From: Anaerolineales bacterium
Lineage (GTDB): Bacteria > Chloroflexota > Anaerolineae > Anaerolineales > Villigracilaceae
Direction of reading: 5' to 3'
DNA length: 64,000 nucleotides
NCBI GenBank assembly: GCA_030834895.1
Contig: JAUQXA010000018.1
Location: forward strand, 310,001 to 374,000
Shown here: piece by piece, positions 9,677 through 17,520 of the stretch
Layout: each line of letters begins with the position of its first letter
How positions within the stretch are numbered: the stretch's first letter is position 1
Notes under the pieces: model-generated
What the model saw: only the letters and a program-made list of their open reading frames with translations
Databases searched by the model: none
What the model was told of the DNA's origin: nothing
Made by a program: the position numbers and the translations under genes

Positions 9677-10345
9677 ATGAACTTCATCGTTATTGGGTGC
9701 GGCAGGGTGGGCGAGCAACTTGCCTACCGCCTTTATCAACAAAAGCACAAAGTTGTGGTTGTGGATAACAACCGCAATAATTTCAACCGCCTCTCCCCAG
9801 ATTTTCATGGACGAACTGTCGAAGGCGAGGTGCTTTCCCTCGACACCTTCACCCGCGCTGGTGTCGCAACCGCGGATGGGGTTGCCGTGGTCACCAATTC
9901 GGATGTCATGAATGCTGTCATCGGTCACGCCATCCGCTCGCATTACCCGCAGGTGAAACGTGTGCTTGTCCGCAATTATGATCCCGCCATGCGCGAAATG
10001 CTGGAGGCGTTTGGCTTGCAGGTGATTAGTTCCACTGCCTGGGGCGCGGAACGTTTGCAGGAGTTGTTGATTGACGCCTCCTTCCGCACGGTCTTCTCTG
10101 CCGGCAATGGTGAAGTGGAACTTTATGAAATGTATATCCCGGAACATTGGGGAGAACGCACCGTATCCGACATGTTATCTGGCTGCTCCAATACGATTGT
10201 GATTGCGGCGTTGACCCGCGGCGGGCGCGCCGCACTGGTTTCTCCCGATTCGGTGCTCAAAGGCGGGGATGTCCTCACCATCAGTGCGACACTGGAAGGC
10301 GTGACAGCCCTTCACGCGCGTTTACATGAAGGAATGGAGGCCTAA
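9677..10345 (+). CDS. TrkA-type potassium channel/transport regulator (RCK), first copy
   Basis: The 222-residue protein begins with a Rossmann NAD-binding RCK-N domain (MNFIVIGCGRVGEQLAYRL, GCGRVG nucleotide loop, then VVVVDNN with the acidic residue that binds the adenosine ribose) and ends with an RCK-C/TrkA-C domain (about 140-220). Such proteins gate K+ transporters by binding NAD(H), ATP or c-di-AMP on the cytoplasmic face. It is 12 nt behind the KimA-like gene with AAGGAG just upstream of the ATG, and is followed directly by a second RCK gene, so the three form one operon. Confidence 0.9.
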   Translation: MNFIVIGCGRVGEQLAYRLYQQKHKVVVVDNNRNNFNRLSPDFHGRTVEGEVLSLDTFTRAGVATADGVAVVTNSDVMNAVIGHAIRSHYPQVKRVLVRNYDPAMREMLEAFGLQVISSTAWGAERLQELLIDASFRTVFSAGNGEVELYEMYIPEHWGERTVSDMLSGCSNTIVIAALTRGGRAALVSPDSVLKGGDVLTISATLEGVTALHARLHEGMEA

Positions 10346-10346
10346 T

Positions 10347-11027
10347 ATGTTTGTTGTTATTGCGGGCGGCGGAAGGACTGGCGCCCAACTGGCAATGCAG
10401 TTGCTGGCTCAAAATCACCAGGTTCGCATGATCGAACATCGACGCGAACTGTTGAACCTGCTGCATCGGGAACTTCCCACCGAGGTCATCTACGAGGGAC
10501 ATGCCACAGATCCAAATATTTTGAAACTCGCGGGTTTGGACAAGGCAAATGTCCTTATCACCACCAGTAACGATGACGCTGCCAACCTCATCACCTGTTA
10601 CTTGGCGCGCACGCTTTTCAATGTCCGCCGCACGGTGGCCCGCATCAACAATCCGCTCAATGCCTGGCTCTTCGACCAGAATTTTCACGTGGATGAAGTC
10701 ATCAACCAGGCGGATGTGATGGCGCACCTGATCCAGGAGGAAATGTCGATGGGCGACATGATGACCCTGCTCAAACTGCGGCGCGGGCGTTATTCGCTTG
10801 TGGAGGAAAAGGTTCCCCCAGGAGCAAAGGCGTTGGGTGTGCCCATCAAGGACCTCGGATTGCCCGATACCTGTGTGATCGCGGCGATCATCCGCCACGG
10901 ACAGATCACCCTGCCGCGCGGCACGATCAGCTTCGAGGAAGGCGACGAGGTTCTGGCTGTAACTGATGACGAGGGCGCAAAGGAACTTGCCAGATTGTTG
11001 GAGCCTCCGTCAAGACCTGTGAAGTGA
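10347..11027 (+). CDS. TrkA-type potassium channel/transport regulator (RCK), second copy
   Basis: The protein starts MFVVIAGGGRTGAQLAMQLL, with a GGGRTG nucleotide loop; I prefer the ATG at 10347 to an in-frame ATG 21 nt upstream because it follows GGAATGGAGG at good spacing and lies directly after the stop of the first RCK gene. The RCK-N fold (about 1-130) is followed by a TrkA-C domain with PGAKALGVPIKDLGLPDTCVIAAIIR. The two RCK genes are clearly diverged (different nucleotide loops), which would allow a hetero-octameric gating ring or separate ligand sensing. The operon ends at a strong terminator immediately downstream. Confidence 0.9.
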   Translation: MFVVIAGGGRTGAQLAMQLLAQNHQVRMIEHRRELLNLLHRELPTEVIYEGHATDPNILKLAGLDKANVLITTSNDDAANLITCYLARTLFNVRRTVARINNPLNAWLFDQNFHVDEVINQADVMAHLIQEEMSMGDMMTLLKLRRGRYSLVEEKVPPGAKALGVPIKDLGLPDTCVIAAIIRHGQITLPRGTISFEEGDEVLAVTDDEGAKELARLLEPPSRPVK

Positions 11028-11036
11028 TGGTCTCCA

Positions 11037-11070
11037 GACCCTAAAGGTTCAAAAACCTTTAGGGTCTTTT
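11037..11070 (+). terminator. Rho-independent terminator of the kimA-like/trkA/trkA operon
   Basis: A perfect 13-bp stem (11037-11049 with 11054-11066) closes a 4-nt loop and is followed by TTTT. It begins 10 nt after the second trkA stop codon. Confidence 0.9.
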
Positions 11071-11090
11071 ATCACGACAGCGAGGTGTGT

Positions 11091-12671
11091 ATGAATCGAA
11101 AACTGGATTGGGGTGGGCTTCTTCTCTTTATGGCATTGCTCTTTGGCGCGGTGGTACGTTTTGTACCTGCCGCCTCCAACGGATTCCCGCTCAACGACGG
11201 CGGTTTGTTCTACACAATGATCCGCGACCTGAAGGCGAATCACTTCATCCTGCCGCAAATCACAACCTATAACTTTGTGGACATCCCCTTCGCCTACCCG
11301 CCAGTTGGTTTTTACATCGCCGCGATTTTTTCCACCCTTTTGCCTGTCTCTGATTTACAGGTACTGCTCTGGCTTCCGCCCCTGGTCAACACGCTCGCCA
11401 TCTTTTTCTTTTTCAAACTTGCCGAACAAATCCTTCCTTCGCGCACATCCGCTGCTTTAGCCGCGTTGATCTACGCCCTCTCGTCCCGCGCCTTTCTTTG
11501 GCAGGTGATGGGCGGCGGAATCACCCGTTCCTTTGGTATGGTGTTTTTGATTCTCATGCTCTGGCAGGCGGTGCAACTCTTTCGTGCGTCGCACCGAAAT
11601 CAACAGAATAATGCCAATCTGTTAGGTGCGACGCACCCTCACCTTGCACTGACCATTCTCTTCGGCGCTCTCGCGGTGATGAGTCACCCGCAGACGGCTT
11701 TGCACGCCGTGCTGGGCGGCTTGATGGTTTTCCTGTTTTACGGACGTAGCAAACGCGGAGTCATTTCTGCGCTGTGGGCGGGTGTGGGCGTTATTTTGCT
11801 CTCCGCCCCGTGGTGGGCGACTATCTTCCTGCGGCACGGGTTCGAGCCTTTGCTTTCGGCAGGACAGACCAGCCAACGCACGCTGGAGTTCTATCTCATT
11901 GTTTTACAACTTCACAGCCCGACTAACTATCTCGCCCTGCCGTTTTTGATTTTCTTCTACATCGGACTTTTTCTCTCGTTCAAGCGGCGCGAGTTTTTCT
12001 TCATCACCTGGATTGTGATCGCCTACCTGATCGACACACGCGGCGGTGACGGTGTGGTTCTGCTGGCGGAGTCGATGCTGGCGGCGATTGGGTTGATTCA
12101 ACTCTCGGCGTGGATCACTCGTTTGGATGGTAACCAACCTGAGACGGTGATGGCGAAGCCTGTCAGCCAGATTCTGGTGTTCGTGTCCGCCTTCTATTTC
12201 CTTCTCGCCGCCAGCATCACGGACTTCCAGTTGGTCAACACCAGCTTGAAGCCCGCAGACCTCGAGATGATCACATGGGTCAATTCCAATGTGGAGGACG
12301 GGCGGACGTTTTTGCTTTCGACGGGGCGTGAGTTTTCGATGTCCGACCCGATGCAGGAGTGGTTCCCTGCGCTGACGAAGCAGCACAGCGCCACCACCTT
12401 GCAAGGCTTGGAATGGACTCTGTCCGAGAAGTTTTTCCCCTGGTATGAGCAGTTGGTGGATTTCCAGCATTGCCCCGATATGGATTGTGTTGCTTCGTGG
12501 AGCGCCGCCAACGGCGTGAAATACGATTATCTGCTCGTGACCATTCCGCCCAAGGAAGATGAAAGCGATTTCGCGGATTACCTGCGAAGCCTTGCCGCTT
12601 CCGCCCGCGATTCCGATCTGCTCGCGCTGGCGTACGAGTCGAAGTCCGCGCTGGTGTTTAAAAAGAAATAA
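11091..12671 (+). CDS. Multi-TM membrane protein, glycosyltransferase-39-like
   Basis: The protein (526 residues from the ATG at 11091, which follows AGCGAGGTG) has about ten to twelve hydrophobic segments and a soluble tail. Its start, membrane segment then NDGGLFYTMIRDLKANHF, has the acidic residues after the first membrane helix that are typical of polytopic GT-C glycosyltransferases, and IPFAYPPVGFYIAAIF fits the second loop. A GT-C fold using a lipid-linked sugar donor is an inference; no specific family was recognised. The segment around codons 165-182 is encoded by a palindromic repeat (11584-11636) that appears to have inserted in frame in a loop. Confidence 0.7.
   Translation: MNRKLDWGGLLLFMALLFGAVVRFVPAASNGFPLNDGGLFYTMIRDLKANHFILPQITTYNFVDIPFAYPPVGFYIAAIFSTLLPVSDLQVLLWLPPLVNTLAIFFFFKLAEQILPSRTSAALAALIYALSSRAFLWQVMGGGITRSFGMVFLILMLWQAVQLFRASHRNQQNNANLLGATHPHLALTILFGALAVMSHPQTALHAVLGGLMVFLFYGRSKRGVISALWAGVGVILLSAPWWATIFLRHGFEPLLSAGQTSQRTLEFYLIVLQLHSPTNYLALPFLIFFYIGLFLSFKRREFFFITWIVIAYLIDTRGGDGVVLLAESMLAAIGLIQLSAWITRLDGNQPETVMAKPVSQILVFVSAFYFLLAASITDFQLVNTSLKPADLEMITWVNSNVEDGRTFLLSTGREFSMSDPMQEWFPALTKQHSATTLQGLEWTLSEKFFPWYEQLVDFQHCPDMDCVASWSAANGVKYDYLLVTIPPKEDESDFADYLRSLAASARDSDLLALAYESKSALVFKKK
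11584..11636. repeat. Palindromic element inside the 11091 gene
   Basis: GTGCGTCGCACC (11584-11595) is the exact complement of GGTGCGACGCAC (11625-11636). A second inner pairing (AACAGA with TCTGTT) makes the whole 53-nt stretch a nested hairpin. It is translated in frame into a polar loop rich in His, Asn and Gln between two membrane segments. Confidence 0.75.
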
Positions 12672-12674
12672 CAC

Positions 12675-12759
12675 GTCATTGCGAGGGCGAATGCCCGAAT
12701 CAATCTTCTCGCAACAAGGGATTGCTTTGTCGCTGCTGTCATTCGCTTCTTGCAATGAC
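12675..12759. repeat. GTCATTGCGAG-type interspersed palindromic element
   Basis: The 85-bp element starts GTCATTGC and ends GCAATGAC. It has the same arms and the same inner words (GCGAGGGCG, GCCCGA) as the element at 29398-29491. It lies between two convergent genes, and could fold into a long hairpin in either transcript. Confidence 0.75.
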
Positions 12760-12764
12760 ATCAG

Positions 12765-13421
12765 TTATTCCAAATCCTTCCCTTCCCATTCCAGCATAAA
12801 CTGTTGGAGGAACCTCAACATCACCTCATGCCGCCCTTCTGCGATTTTCTTCGCGGTGGCGGTATTCATTTTATATTTGAGCAGCAACAGTTTCTCGTAG
12901 AAGTGATTGATGGTCGCACTTTTGCTGTTTTTGTATTCCTCGAAGGTCGCGTGCATTTGTTTTTCCGCTTCGGGGTTGTGCATCGGGCGGTTTTTATATC
13001 CGCCATAAGCGAAGGCGCGACCGATGCCGATGGCGCCAATGGCGTCGAGGCGGTCGGCATCCTGCACGATGAAACCTTCGAGAGTCTTCATTTTGTTTTC
13101 GACCTGCGCCCCTTTGAACGAGACATTCATGATGATGTCGCGTACAGCTTGGATAGTCTGCGGTTCAACGCCACAGGATTCCATCCAGGCGATGGCGCGG
13201 CGCGGGGTTTCGTCTCCGCTCTCGTTGAACTTCCAATCGTCGAGGTCGTGGAGCAGTGCCGCGAGTTCCACGATGAAGCGGTCGGCTTGTTCGCGTTCCC
13301 AAATGGCGATAGCGTTCTTCCACACTCGGTAGATGTGCCACCAGTCATGCCCCGAAGAATCGTCGCCGAATTCCTGCTTGATGAAGTCCACTGTTTTTTG
13401 GATGATATCGTTTTGATTCAT
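12765..13421 (-). CDS. HD-domain phosphohydrolase (YedJ-like)
   Basis: The 218-residue cytoplasmic protein has an HD-superfamily metal site: His in SSGHDWWHIYRVWKNA, the HD pair in LAALLHDLDDWKF, and a downstream Asp in VQDADRLDAIGAIGIGRAFAYGG. This is the pattern of YedJ/YfbR-like metal-dependent phosphohydrolases acting on small phosphorylated molecules; the substrate cannot be deduced. The gene is antisense to an open frame that overlaps it entirely, but the HD motifs show this strand is the coding one. A TAGAAT box lies 7 nt before the ATG on this strand with no ribosome binding site. Confidence 0.88.
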   Translation of the reverse strand: MNQNDIIQKTVDFIKQEFGDDSSGHDWWHIYRVWKNAIAIWEREQADRFIVELAALLHDLDDWKFNESGDETPRRAIAWMESCGVEPQTIQAVRDIIMNVSFKGAQVENKMKTLEGFIVQDADRLDAIGAIGIGRAFAYGGYKNRPMHNPEAEKQMHATFEEYKNSKSATINHFYEKLLLLKYKMNTATAKKIAEGRHEVMLRFLQQFMLEWEGKDLE

Positions 13422-13428
13422 AGGCGTA

Positions 13429-13434
13429 ATTCTA
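13429..13434 (-). promoter_or_regulatory. -10 box (TAGAAT) of the HD phosphohydrolase gene
   Basis: Read on the minus strand, TAGAAT ends 7 nt before the ATG and no Shine-Dalgarno sequence is present. This is the same leaderless-type spacing as at cmk, the sensor kinase, mutS2 and pcrA. Confidence 0.4.
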
Positions 13435-13490
13435 CAACATCCCGGCGTGATATACTGCCTGCTGTCTACGTTGTAATAAAAGGAAGCCCC

Positions 13491-14993
13491 ATGAAAATCA
13501 GCAGCTTGATTTGTGTATTTTTCGCCGGTTTGTTGATTGTATCAGTCGTCACGGCATGCAGTCCCTTTTCATCATCGCCGATTAGCCCTCCCGTGGACAT
13601 AACGGCTGTCATCGTTCCCGAGGAAGCCATCGGAGAAGAAGCAGAGGCCGGGTCGTCAGGTCTGGGCGATTCCTACTACCCGGGCTTTGGCAATGGTGGC
13701 TACGATGTGACTCATTACACATTGGACATCACAGTGGATGATATATCCATCAGTGACCTGACAGCGGTTACGACCATTGAGGCGACTGCCACTCAGGACT
13801 TGCGCAGTTTCAACCTGGACTTCCTCGGTTTTCGCATCGACTCGATTACCGTCAACGGTGTGACCGCGGACTCGTCACGCAAAGGACAGGAGTTGACCAT
13901 TACTCCGCTCAAGCCGCTCGTGACTGGTCAATCTTTCACGACGGTAATTCACTATCACGGCTCGCCGGAGGAGATGCAGTCTGTGGCTTTGCCTGTGCAA
14001 ACAGGCTGGATAACAGTGGGAGACCGCAGTTTCGTTTTGAGCGAACCGGACGGCTCAGCAAGCATTTATCCCGTCAACGACCATCCGCTGGACAAGGCGA
14101 CCTATACCTTCCGCGTGACCGTGCCTAAGCCTTTCGAAGTTGCGGCAAATGGCGTCTTGACCGAAACGCTCGATAACGGTAATACAACCACATTCACTTT
14201 TGAACTCCTTGACCCGATGGCGAGTTATCTCGCCACCATTGACATAGATGAGTTTGACATTGAGACCATGGAATCCAAAGGCGGTATCTCCATCCGCAAT
14301 TATTACTCTTCCGATCTGCCTGAAGAGGTCCGCAAGCCATTTGCGCGGCAGGGTGAGATGCTCGATTATTTTAGTGAAGTCTATGGACCATATCCCTTCG
14401 AGGTGTATGGCTCGCTGGTGATGAATACCGACTTCGGCGCGGCATTGGAGAACCAGACCCTGTCCATTTTCGGAGCTGACATGATCGATGTTGAAGACTT
14501 GGAAGGTACCGAGTTGACCGTGGCGCACGAACTGGCGCATCAATGGTTCGGCGATAGTGTCAGCGTGGCGGATTGGAGCGACATCTGGCTCAACGAGGGT
14601 TTTGCCACTTACTCCGAAGGGCTGTGGCTGGAACACCTGTACGGGCGTGAGGGAGTGGATGACTTTGTGCGGTTCCAATATGCCGAGGTAACCACCTACC
14701 CTGACGCCTATGTTTCGCCGGGTGACCCGCCTCCAAATGACCTGTTCAACGGCGGAGTCTATGTCTGGGGCGGGTTGACGCTCCACGCCCTGCGGTTGGA
14801 GATTGGTGACGAAGCCTTCTTTAAGACCTTGAAGACATACTTTGCCCTCTACAAAAATAGCAACGCCACCACCGATGATTTCATTGCCGTCGCCGAGAAG
14901 GTCAGGGGGAAGAATTTGGACGGGTTCTTCGATACCTGGCTTTACAGCGAGACGATTCCGCCAATTCCCGAAATGGGACTGGGGTCTGAATAA
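13491..14993 (+). CDS. M1-family metallopeptidase, lipoprotein
   Basis: The true start is the ATG at 13491, which follows AGGAAG and opens a lipoprotein signal peptide with lipobox VTAC (Cys23). The mature part has the N-terminal beta-domain of M1 aminopeptidases, then GAALENQTLSIF in place of the GAMEN exopeptidase loop, and a zinc site HELAH (His346, Glu347, His350) with the third ligand Glu369 in NEGFATYSE, the family spacing of HExxHx18E. At 500 residues it has the N-terminal and catalytic domains but lacks the large helical C-terminal domain of full-length M1 enzymes. It should act outside the membrane on peptides. The modified GAMEN loop may alter specificity. Confidence 0.92.
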   Translation: MKISSLICVFFAGLLIVSVVTACSPFSSSPISPPVDITAVIVPEEAIGEEAEAGSSGLGDSYYPGFGNGGYDVTHYTLDITVDDISISDLTAVTTIEATATQDLRSFNLDFLGFRIDSITVNGVTADSSRKGQELTITPLKPLVTGQSFTTVIHYHGSPEEMQSVALPVQTGWITVGDRSFVLSEPDGSASIYPVNDHPLDKATYTFRVTVPKPFEVAANGVLTETLDNGNTTTFTFELLDPMASYLATIDIDEFDIETMESKGGISIRNYYSSDLPEEVRKPFARQGEMLDYFSEVYGPYPFEVYGSLVMNTDFGAALENQTLSIFGADMIDVEDLEGTELTVAHELAHQWFGDSVSVADWSDIWLNEGFATYSEGLWLEHLYGREGVDDFVRFQYAEVTTYPDAYVSPGDPPPNDLFNGGVYVWGGLTLHALRLEIGDEAFFKTLKTYFALYKNSNATTDDFIAVAEKVRGKNLDGFFDTWLYSETIPPIPEMGLGSE

Positions 14994-15080
14994 AATATCC
15001 CGAAGGTTTTCTTGAAAAACCCTGTTCATCCGATCAAGCCTTCGAGACGTTTGCTGAGGTTTGAGTTATAAGGAGCAATC

Positions 15081-15932
15081 ATGATTAATGAACCTCGTAC
15101 CTATCGCCGTTCACCGGTCCAATACATATTGGTCATGGTGGTGTTGGTGCTTGTCGGTATCAGCATCCTGCCGACATTTCCCCGTGATAGCTACATTATC
15201 CTGCTTCCGTTTGTGCTTGTCATTGGAATTGCTTTTGCCTCCACGTTGTATTCGATGACGCAAAAGACGACCATCTCCGATGATGGGATTTCTGTGCAGA
15301 GCATTTTCGGTGAAAAGTCGCTCCGCTGGGGCGAGATCAGCCGCGTATCGGGCAGGGGACATGGCATCAAACTACACAACTTCGATGGGGATGTGACGGT
15401 TGCACCCAGTTCTCAACTGCCCGGTTACGAGGAAGTCGTGGAATGGATTGGAATCAAACGCCCTGACTTGTTCAATCCGCAGGAATACAGCGAGATGAAA
15501 CAAAGCGCGTTCACACCGGTGATACTTGCTGTGTTTGTCCTGGTATTGGTAGGTATACTAATCGCTGCCGGAGTCTTGTCCTTTTATAACAGTGACCGCC
15601 TGGATACCCTCCTCCCGCTGGCTTTTATCATTTTCATCCTTGCCGTTGTGTTTGCCTCGACATTCTTCTTCCGACCCCAATCTTTGACTCTGGAGGGAAG
15701 GTCCCTGCGGGTGAAATATCTTCTCAACGAAAAGACCCTGCTGACAGATGAGATCGCATCGGTTGATCTTCGATATTCCCAATCACGCAACGGAAAAAAT
15801 TACTTTGTTCAATTGACCCAGACGGACAAAAAGAAGATAAAGATTTCGGGGTTAAGTCCCAGCCTGCCGATTGTCTATCTTGTCCTGAAAAACTGGCATG
15901 GGAAGAATACTGGTACATCTTGGCAGAAATAA
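15081..15932 (+). CDS. PH-like membrane protein, paralog 1
   Basis: The 283-residue protein has two repeats of the same layout: a pair of membrane segments followed by a beta-rich region (TTISDDGISVQSIFGEKSLRWGEI, then RSLRVKYLLNEKTLLTDEI) resembling a bacterial PH (YcxB-like) domain. The start is supported by AAGGAG eight nt upstream. It is followed by a close paralog and by a half-length relative, which marks a local gene duplication. No function is known to me; the family is probably membrane-associated and cytoplasm-facing. Confidence 0.7.
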   Translation: MINEPRTYRRSPVQYILVMVVLVLVGISILPTFPRDSYIILLPFVLVIGIAFASTLYSMTQKTTISDDGISVQSIFGEKSLRWGEISRVSGRGHGIKLHNFDGDVTVAPSSQLPGYEEVVEWIGIKRPDLFNPQEYSEMKQSAFTPVILAVFVLVLVGILIAAGVLSFYNSDRLDTLLPLAFIIFILAVVFASTFFFRPQSLTLEGRSLRVKYLLNEKTLLTDEIASVDLRYSQSRNGKNYFVQLTQTDKKKIKISGLSPSLPIVYLVLKNWHGKNTGTSWQK

Positions 15933-16034
15933 ACTGCTTCAGGCAAAAACCGATCTGAGAACAATGGGCGTATTTACGCCAAAGAGCACCAGGTAGATTG
16001 AACGATCCCGCATATATAAAACGAGTTGGCCAAT

Positions 16035-16871
16035 ATGCTTGATAAACCGCGCACATACCGTCATTCACTGGTTGAATTTATCTTGGGAATGGTGATTTTG
16101 GTGATTGTTGGCATCAGTATTCTGCCAGCGTTTCTCCGTGTGCTCCTTATTGGGATTGTTTTCTTGTCTGTACTATATTTGATAACGCAAAAGATGGTCA
16201 TTTCTGACGAGGGAATTTTTGCACAGACCATTTTGGATGAAAAATTCCTTCGCTGGGATGAGATCAGCCGCGTGTCGGGGCGGGGGGATGGAATCAAATT
16301 GTATAATTTCAATGGTGACGTGACCATTGCTCCCAGCCCAAACCTGTTTGGCTATGAGGAGATCGTCTATTTCATTGGCAACAAACGCCCCGACCTGTTC
16401 GACCCGCAGGAATATGGTGTAATGAAGCAAAGTGCCTCCGTGCAGGTTATGCTTGATGTACTTGCCGTGGCGTCGGTGGGCGTACTCCTTGTTGTAGGAG
16501 TCTTGTTTTTTTATAAAAGAGAAAGCTCGGCATTCTTACTTCCACTATCTCTTCTTGTTTTTATTCCTGTCGGTATGTTTGCCGTAATTTCTTTTTTCCA
16601 GGTGCAAGCTGTAATACTTGATGGAAAGTACCTGCATTTGAAATATCTCCTCCAGGAGAAGACCTTGTCTGCCGACGAAATCGAATCTATCAGCCTGTGT
16701 TATTTCAAAACATGGCAAACACGAGGAATGGGAATAAAAAACTATTTCATTATGCTTGTCCAAAAGCACAAAGAGACAATACGTATTTCCAGGTTGAGTC
16801 CCTGCGTGCCGATTGTGTATCTTGTCCTCAAGAATTGGCATAAGAAGAATGTTCAAATCAAAACGGACTAA
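16035..16871 (+). CDS. PH-like membrane protein, paralog 2
   Basis: This 278-residue protein aligns by eye with its upstream neighbour throughout: the N-termini (MLDKPRTYRHS against MINEPRTYRRS), the RWDEISRVSGRGDGIKLYNF block and the C-terminal PIVYLVLKNWHKKN. The ATG at 16035 is chosen by that alignment over a TTG nine nt upstream. It keeps the two TM-pair plus beta-domain repeats. Its codons are more A/T-rich than those of paralog 1, suggesting relaxed constraint or different origin of the copy. Confidence 0.7.
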   Translation: MLDKPRTYRHSLVEFILGMVILVIVGISILPAFLRVLLIGIVFLSVLYLITQKMVISDEGIFAQTILDEKFLRWDEISRVSGRGDGIKLYNFNGDVTIAPSPNLFGYEEIVYFIGNKRPDLFDPQEYGVMKQSASVQVMLDVLAVASVGVLLVVGVLFFYKRESSAFLLPLSLLVFIPVGMFAVISFFQVQAVILDGKYLHLKYLLQEKTLSADEIESISLCYFKTWQTRGMGIKNYFIMLVQKHKETIRISRLSPCVPIVYLVLKNWHKKNVQIKTD

Positions 16872-16878
16872 AAGTAGA

Positions 16879-17325
16879 ATGAGCAAAACAACAATATATG
16901 CAAAGGGTTTTTACAATTTATTAGGAATATTTGTGTTGATTTTTATAATCATCATTGTCGTAAACATGATTCGGTCTGCAAGTTGGATCGGCGTTTTTAT
17001 TGTCTGTTCTCTGGGAATTATAAATTTATGGTATTGGTTATTTTCACCGCAGTCCGTTGTTTTGGAAGGTGATACAATCAAAGAAAGCTGTTTTTTTTCA
17101 AAAAGAACTTTCAAAGCTCACGAAATAGAAACTATCAAGGTTAACCGCCGCGTTCTGAATTTTGGGAGAGGACAAAGCGCACATAGTTTTGTTGATATTC
17201 AAGCCAAAAACGGTTGTGTTATTTCCATAGAATATTTTGCTGATAAAAACCCTGACATATATGAAATTCTCTCGGAATGGCACAAAAGGAATACTTCAAT
17301 TGGTCTGACAACTCAACAAAATTAA
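16879..17325 (+). CDS. Half-length PH-like membrane protein, paralog 3
   Basis: The protein (148 residues from the ATG at 16879; an ATG at 16849 that overlaps the previous gene is possible) has one pair of membrane segments and one PH-like beta region (VVLEGDTIKESCFFSKRTFKAHEI). It ends LSEWHKRN, like the LKNWHKKN end of the two full-length neighbours. It therefore looks like the second half of that family alone. It is distinctly A/T-rich. Confidence 0.6.
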   Translation: MSKTTIYAKGFYNLLGIFVLIFIIIIVVNMIRSASWIGVFIVCSLGIINLWYWLFSPQSVVLEGDTIKESCFFSKRTFKAHEIETIKVNRRVLNFGRGQSAHSFVDIQAKNGCVISIEYFADKNPDIYEILSEWHKRNTSIGLTTQQN

Positions 17326-17520
17326 CACATGCCGGTAACTTTCTGTTAACGGGGATACTGCTATAATATGCCCATCTTTATCGACAGGCGGTATGCCCAC
17401 ATGATCCACACTTCCCACTAAATTTATGACCTGCGTTGCAAACAAGGTTCTAATGCAGCGCACGTATTTTTGCCTACGGCTCGTGTCTGCGGACACGTTT
17501 TCACAACTGGTACCTTAACC
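17326..17520 (+). promoter_or_regulatory. Leader region of the R3H/AAA gene
   Basis: This 195-nt stretch has a TATAAT at 17362-17367 with no convincing -35 hexamer, and no ribosome binding site just before the start at 17521. If that box is used, the transcript has a leader of about 150 nt. I see no recognisable riboswitch. Confidence 0.3.

Noticed and set aside
11904..12761. Long minus-strand frame antisense to the membrane protein at 11091
   Set aside because: Its composition (many Gln, His, Arg) is typical of a shadow frame, and the plus-strand protein has regular membrane segments.
12804..13490. Plus-strand open frame upstream of the M1 peptidase, continuous with it
   Set aside because: It is antisense to the HD phosphohydrolase, whose HD motifs are clear, and the lipoprotein signal peptide with ribosome binding site starts only at 13491.
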